Assembly (NCBI RefSeq): GCF_013282575.1
Contig: NZ_JAAAYE010000012.1
Coordinates: forward strand, 62,001-126,000
Length of the DNA stretch: 64,000 nucleotides
Source of the DNA: Paraburkholderia sp. NMBU_R16
Lineage (GTDB): Bacteria > Pseudomonadota > Gammaproteobacteria > Burkholderiales > Burkholderiaceae
Direction: 5' to 3'
The notes under the pieces are model-generated. The model did not search any database. It was not told the origin of the DNA and saw only the letters and a program-made list of their open reading frames with translations. Below are positions 62,628 to 64,000 of the stretch, one piece after another. How positions within the stretch are numbered: the first letter of the stretch is position 1; every line of letters starts with the position of its first letter. The position numbers were made by a program, and so were the translations under genes.

Positions 62628-64000
62628 ATGAAGAATCCGATTTCCAGCTTTCGCGCGTGGCTCGGCACGTCGACCGTGCCATCCCATGCGGACGAGTGCC
62701 AACACGTACCGAAGGAACGTGCGGGCTCGAGCCGCAAAATGACGGTCGCGCCGGCACTCGGCGCGCTGAAGCGGCAGAATGCGCGGCGGGTGACGTCAGA
62801 TACGATTCCGTCTTCATCGCATCGCCCCCCGCCGCGTTCGTCGTCTGACGACGAAGAGCTCCGGGAGGCGATCGCGGCAATCCGCGCGGCGGCGGTCTGG
62901 ACACCACCGTCCAGCAGAGCCGAGTCGCCACGTGTCTCGCTGAGCGATCGGTCCTCGCGCTTGTCATCGGCTCGCATCGATGCGTCTCCGGATCGCGACA
63001 CGCATAGCGTGCGCACTGAAGGCAGTGGCAACCATCGCAGCGCCGGTGCGCAACAAATCGACGAGGATCGCGAAGCACTGCTCGACATGGCGTGGGACAC
63101 CGACTTTCCGTCCGCGCGGATGAACGACATCCTCGCGCGCTCGCCCGAGCTCGTGGATGCACCTGATCACAGTGGTGCGACGCTGTTGATGAATGCACTG
63201 ACGGGCGGCAACATCGAATTTGCAAAAGCGTTGATCGACCATGGTGCGGACCCGAATGTGCGCGACGAGCTGGGTAACACGCCACTGCACCTGGCCGCCG
63301 GGCGCGGCATGGAAATCTTGTCCCAGTTGCTTGCCGCCGGCGCGGATCCGAGCGCAACGAATCATCGCGGCGCGACAGCGTTGTTCGATGCGCGCTCGCC
63401 CGACGTTGTCCACCTGCTGCTGCGTGCCGGCACGTCTATCGACGCCCGCGACGAGAACGGCAATACGGCCATCATGCGGCTTGCGCAGTCGGGTACGCGC
63501 CCCACAGTGCTCGCTCTACTCGAACATGATCCGGACATCAGTCTTCGCAACCGGTCGAATCGCACGTTCGCGCAGCTTCTGACAGCGCGCTTGGGCGGCG
63601 CGGCGGACGTCATCCCGAAAACGGCGGCTGGGGCCAAGGCGGTTCTCGAGCTGGGCGCACGCGAAACGCCGTTTCTGGGCGATCTGCGCGACCGCAAGCC
63701 GGCGTTAGCCGGCACGTTACGCCCAAGCGCACGGGTGGCGCCGGAGGAAGAGCTTCGTATCCAGCCCGAGCTCAAGATGGCGGCTTCGCCAAACGCGAAG
63801 AGGCCAGCGATCAACTCTCTGAAGTCCGGTCCGAAGCTCAGTTTCGTCAACGATCCGAAGCGAGCGTTCGATCAGCTCAGCCATCGTGATGTCGAGGCCC
63901 TATCGGAGGCCCTCGGTTTCGGCAAGCTGTCGTCGGACCCTGACAAGTACATGCAGAAAAAGGCGGCGGTCCGCGCGACATTCGCGCGATTCAGGACGGA
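62628..64000 (+). CDS. Ankyrin-repeat protein with disordered Ser/Arg-rich N-terminus (3' end outside window)
   Basis: The frame opens at ATG 62628 and runs without a stop to the window edge, 457 codons so far. Residues 1-145 are Ser/Pro/Arg-rich and look disordered (MKNPISSFRAWLGTS at the start). Residues about 150-310 hold at least four ankyrin repeats, for example DHSGATLLMNALTGGNIEFA, ELGNTPLHLAAGRGMEILSQ and DENGNTAIMRLAQSG. A basic, linker-like region with no recognised domain follows. No signal peptide is present. An unstructured Ser-rich N-terminus before ankyrin repeats resembles type III secreted effectors, though none of the secretion genes are in the window. The start is supported by AGGTG about nine bases upstream. 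Confidence 0.75.
   Translation, partial: MKNPISSFRAWLGTSTVPSHADECQHVPKERAGSSRKMTVAPALGALKRQNARRVTSDTIPSSSHRPPPRSSSDDEELREAIAAIRAAAVWTPPSSRAESPRVSLSDRSSRLSSARIDASPDRDTHSVRTEGSGNHRSAGAQQIDEDREALLDMAWDTDFPSARMNDILARSPELVDAPDHSGATLLMNALTGGNIEFAKALIDHGADPNVRDELGNTPLHLAAGRGMEILSQLLAAGADPSATNHRGATALFDARSPDVVHLLLRAGTSIDARDENGNTAIMRLAQSGTRPTVLALLEHDPDISLRNRSNRTFAQLLTARLGGAADVIPKTAAGAKAVLELGARETPFLGDLRDRKPALAGTLRPSARVAPEEELRIQPELKMAASPNAKRPAINSLKSGPKLSFVNDPKRAFDQLSHRDVEALSEALGFGKLSSDPDKYMQKKAAVRATFARFRT

Overview
The window is about 64 kb of GC-rich DNA, consistent with a Burkholderiaceae chromosome near Paraburkholderia/Trinickia/Burkholderia. The pointers are a CepI/RsaM/CepR-type and a BraI/RsaL/BraR-type quorum-sensing locus, a PenR/PenA-type beta-lactamase pair, a short H-NS protein of the Burkholderia kind and ectoine catabolism genes. 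This is inference from recognised protein families; no search was run. No rRNA, tRNA, CRISPR array or intact insertion sequence was seen.

Layout. 1-3.7 kb: the end of a hydroxyproline catabolic operon (epimerase tail, three-part D-hydroxyproline dehydrogenase-like flavoenzyme, PAS-AraC regulator). 4-11.8 kb: a zinc-ribbon membrane protein, an OrdL/PuuB-like oxidase, a class A beta-lactamase with its divergent LysR regulator, a BetR-receiver protein, a ChaA-type antiporter and a 3-methyladenine DNA glycosylase. 11.8-13.6 kb: first AHL circuit (luxI-rsaL-luxR). 14-20.2 kb: CBS protein, ribA, a DUF6880-like remnant, katG, and a decayed patch where truncated inositol genes are fused. 20.2-23.2 kb: second AHL circuit (cepI-rsaM-cepR) plus an unrecognised gene directly downstream of cepI. 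23.2-26.6 kb: acyl-CoA synthetase, a small winged-helix-like protein and a PLP dehydratase.

26.6-35.5 kb is a shikimate/quinate and hydroxyphenylpyruvate-type catabolic cluster: fused QuiC-type 3-dehydroshikimate dehydratase, shikimate dehydrogenase, two transporters, HPPD, and TetR and IclR regulators. Two PcaR-like operators lie between hpd and the second transporter. 35.5-48.4 kb is an ectoine/hydroxyectoine uptake and degradation island: ehuBCDA, divergent enuR, then eutBC-doeAB-asnC-doeC-doeD. It ends in a terminator, and eutA is absent. An identical 10-mer lies in front of ehuB/enuR and of eutB.

48.7-64 kb is mostly signalling: an H-NS protein, a receiver protein next to a large hybrid histidine kinase, and an OmpR-type regulator divergent from a LysM-FecR protein / CHASE2 kinase / lipoprotein operon. 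Then come a membrane GGDEF protein with a variant AGEEF signature, an MFS transporter, a cupin, and an ankyrin-repeat protein that runs off the window and has a disordered, effector-like N-terminus.

The most unusual content is the pair of quorum-sensing circuits only about 8 kb apart. Each carries a different class of negative regulator (RsaL, RsaM) and has recognisable lux-type boxes. One of them appears to drive a gene of unknown function.
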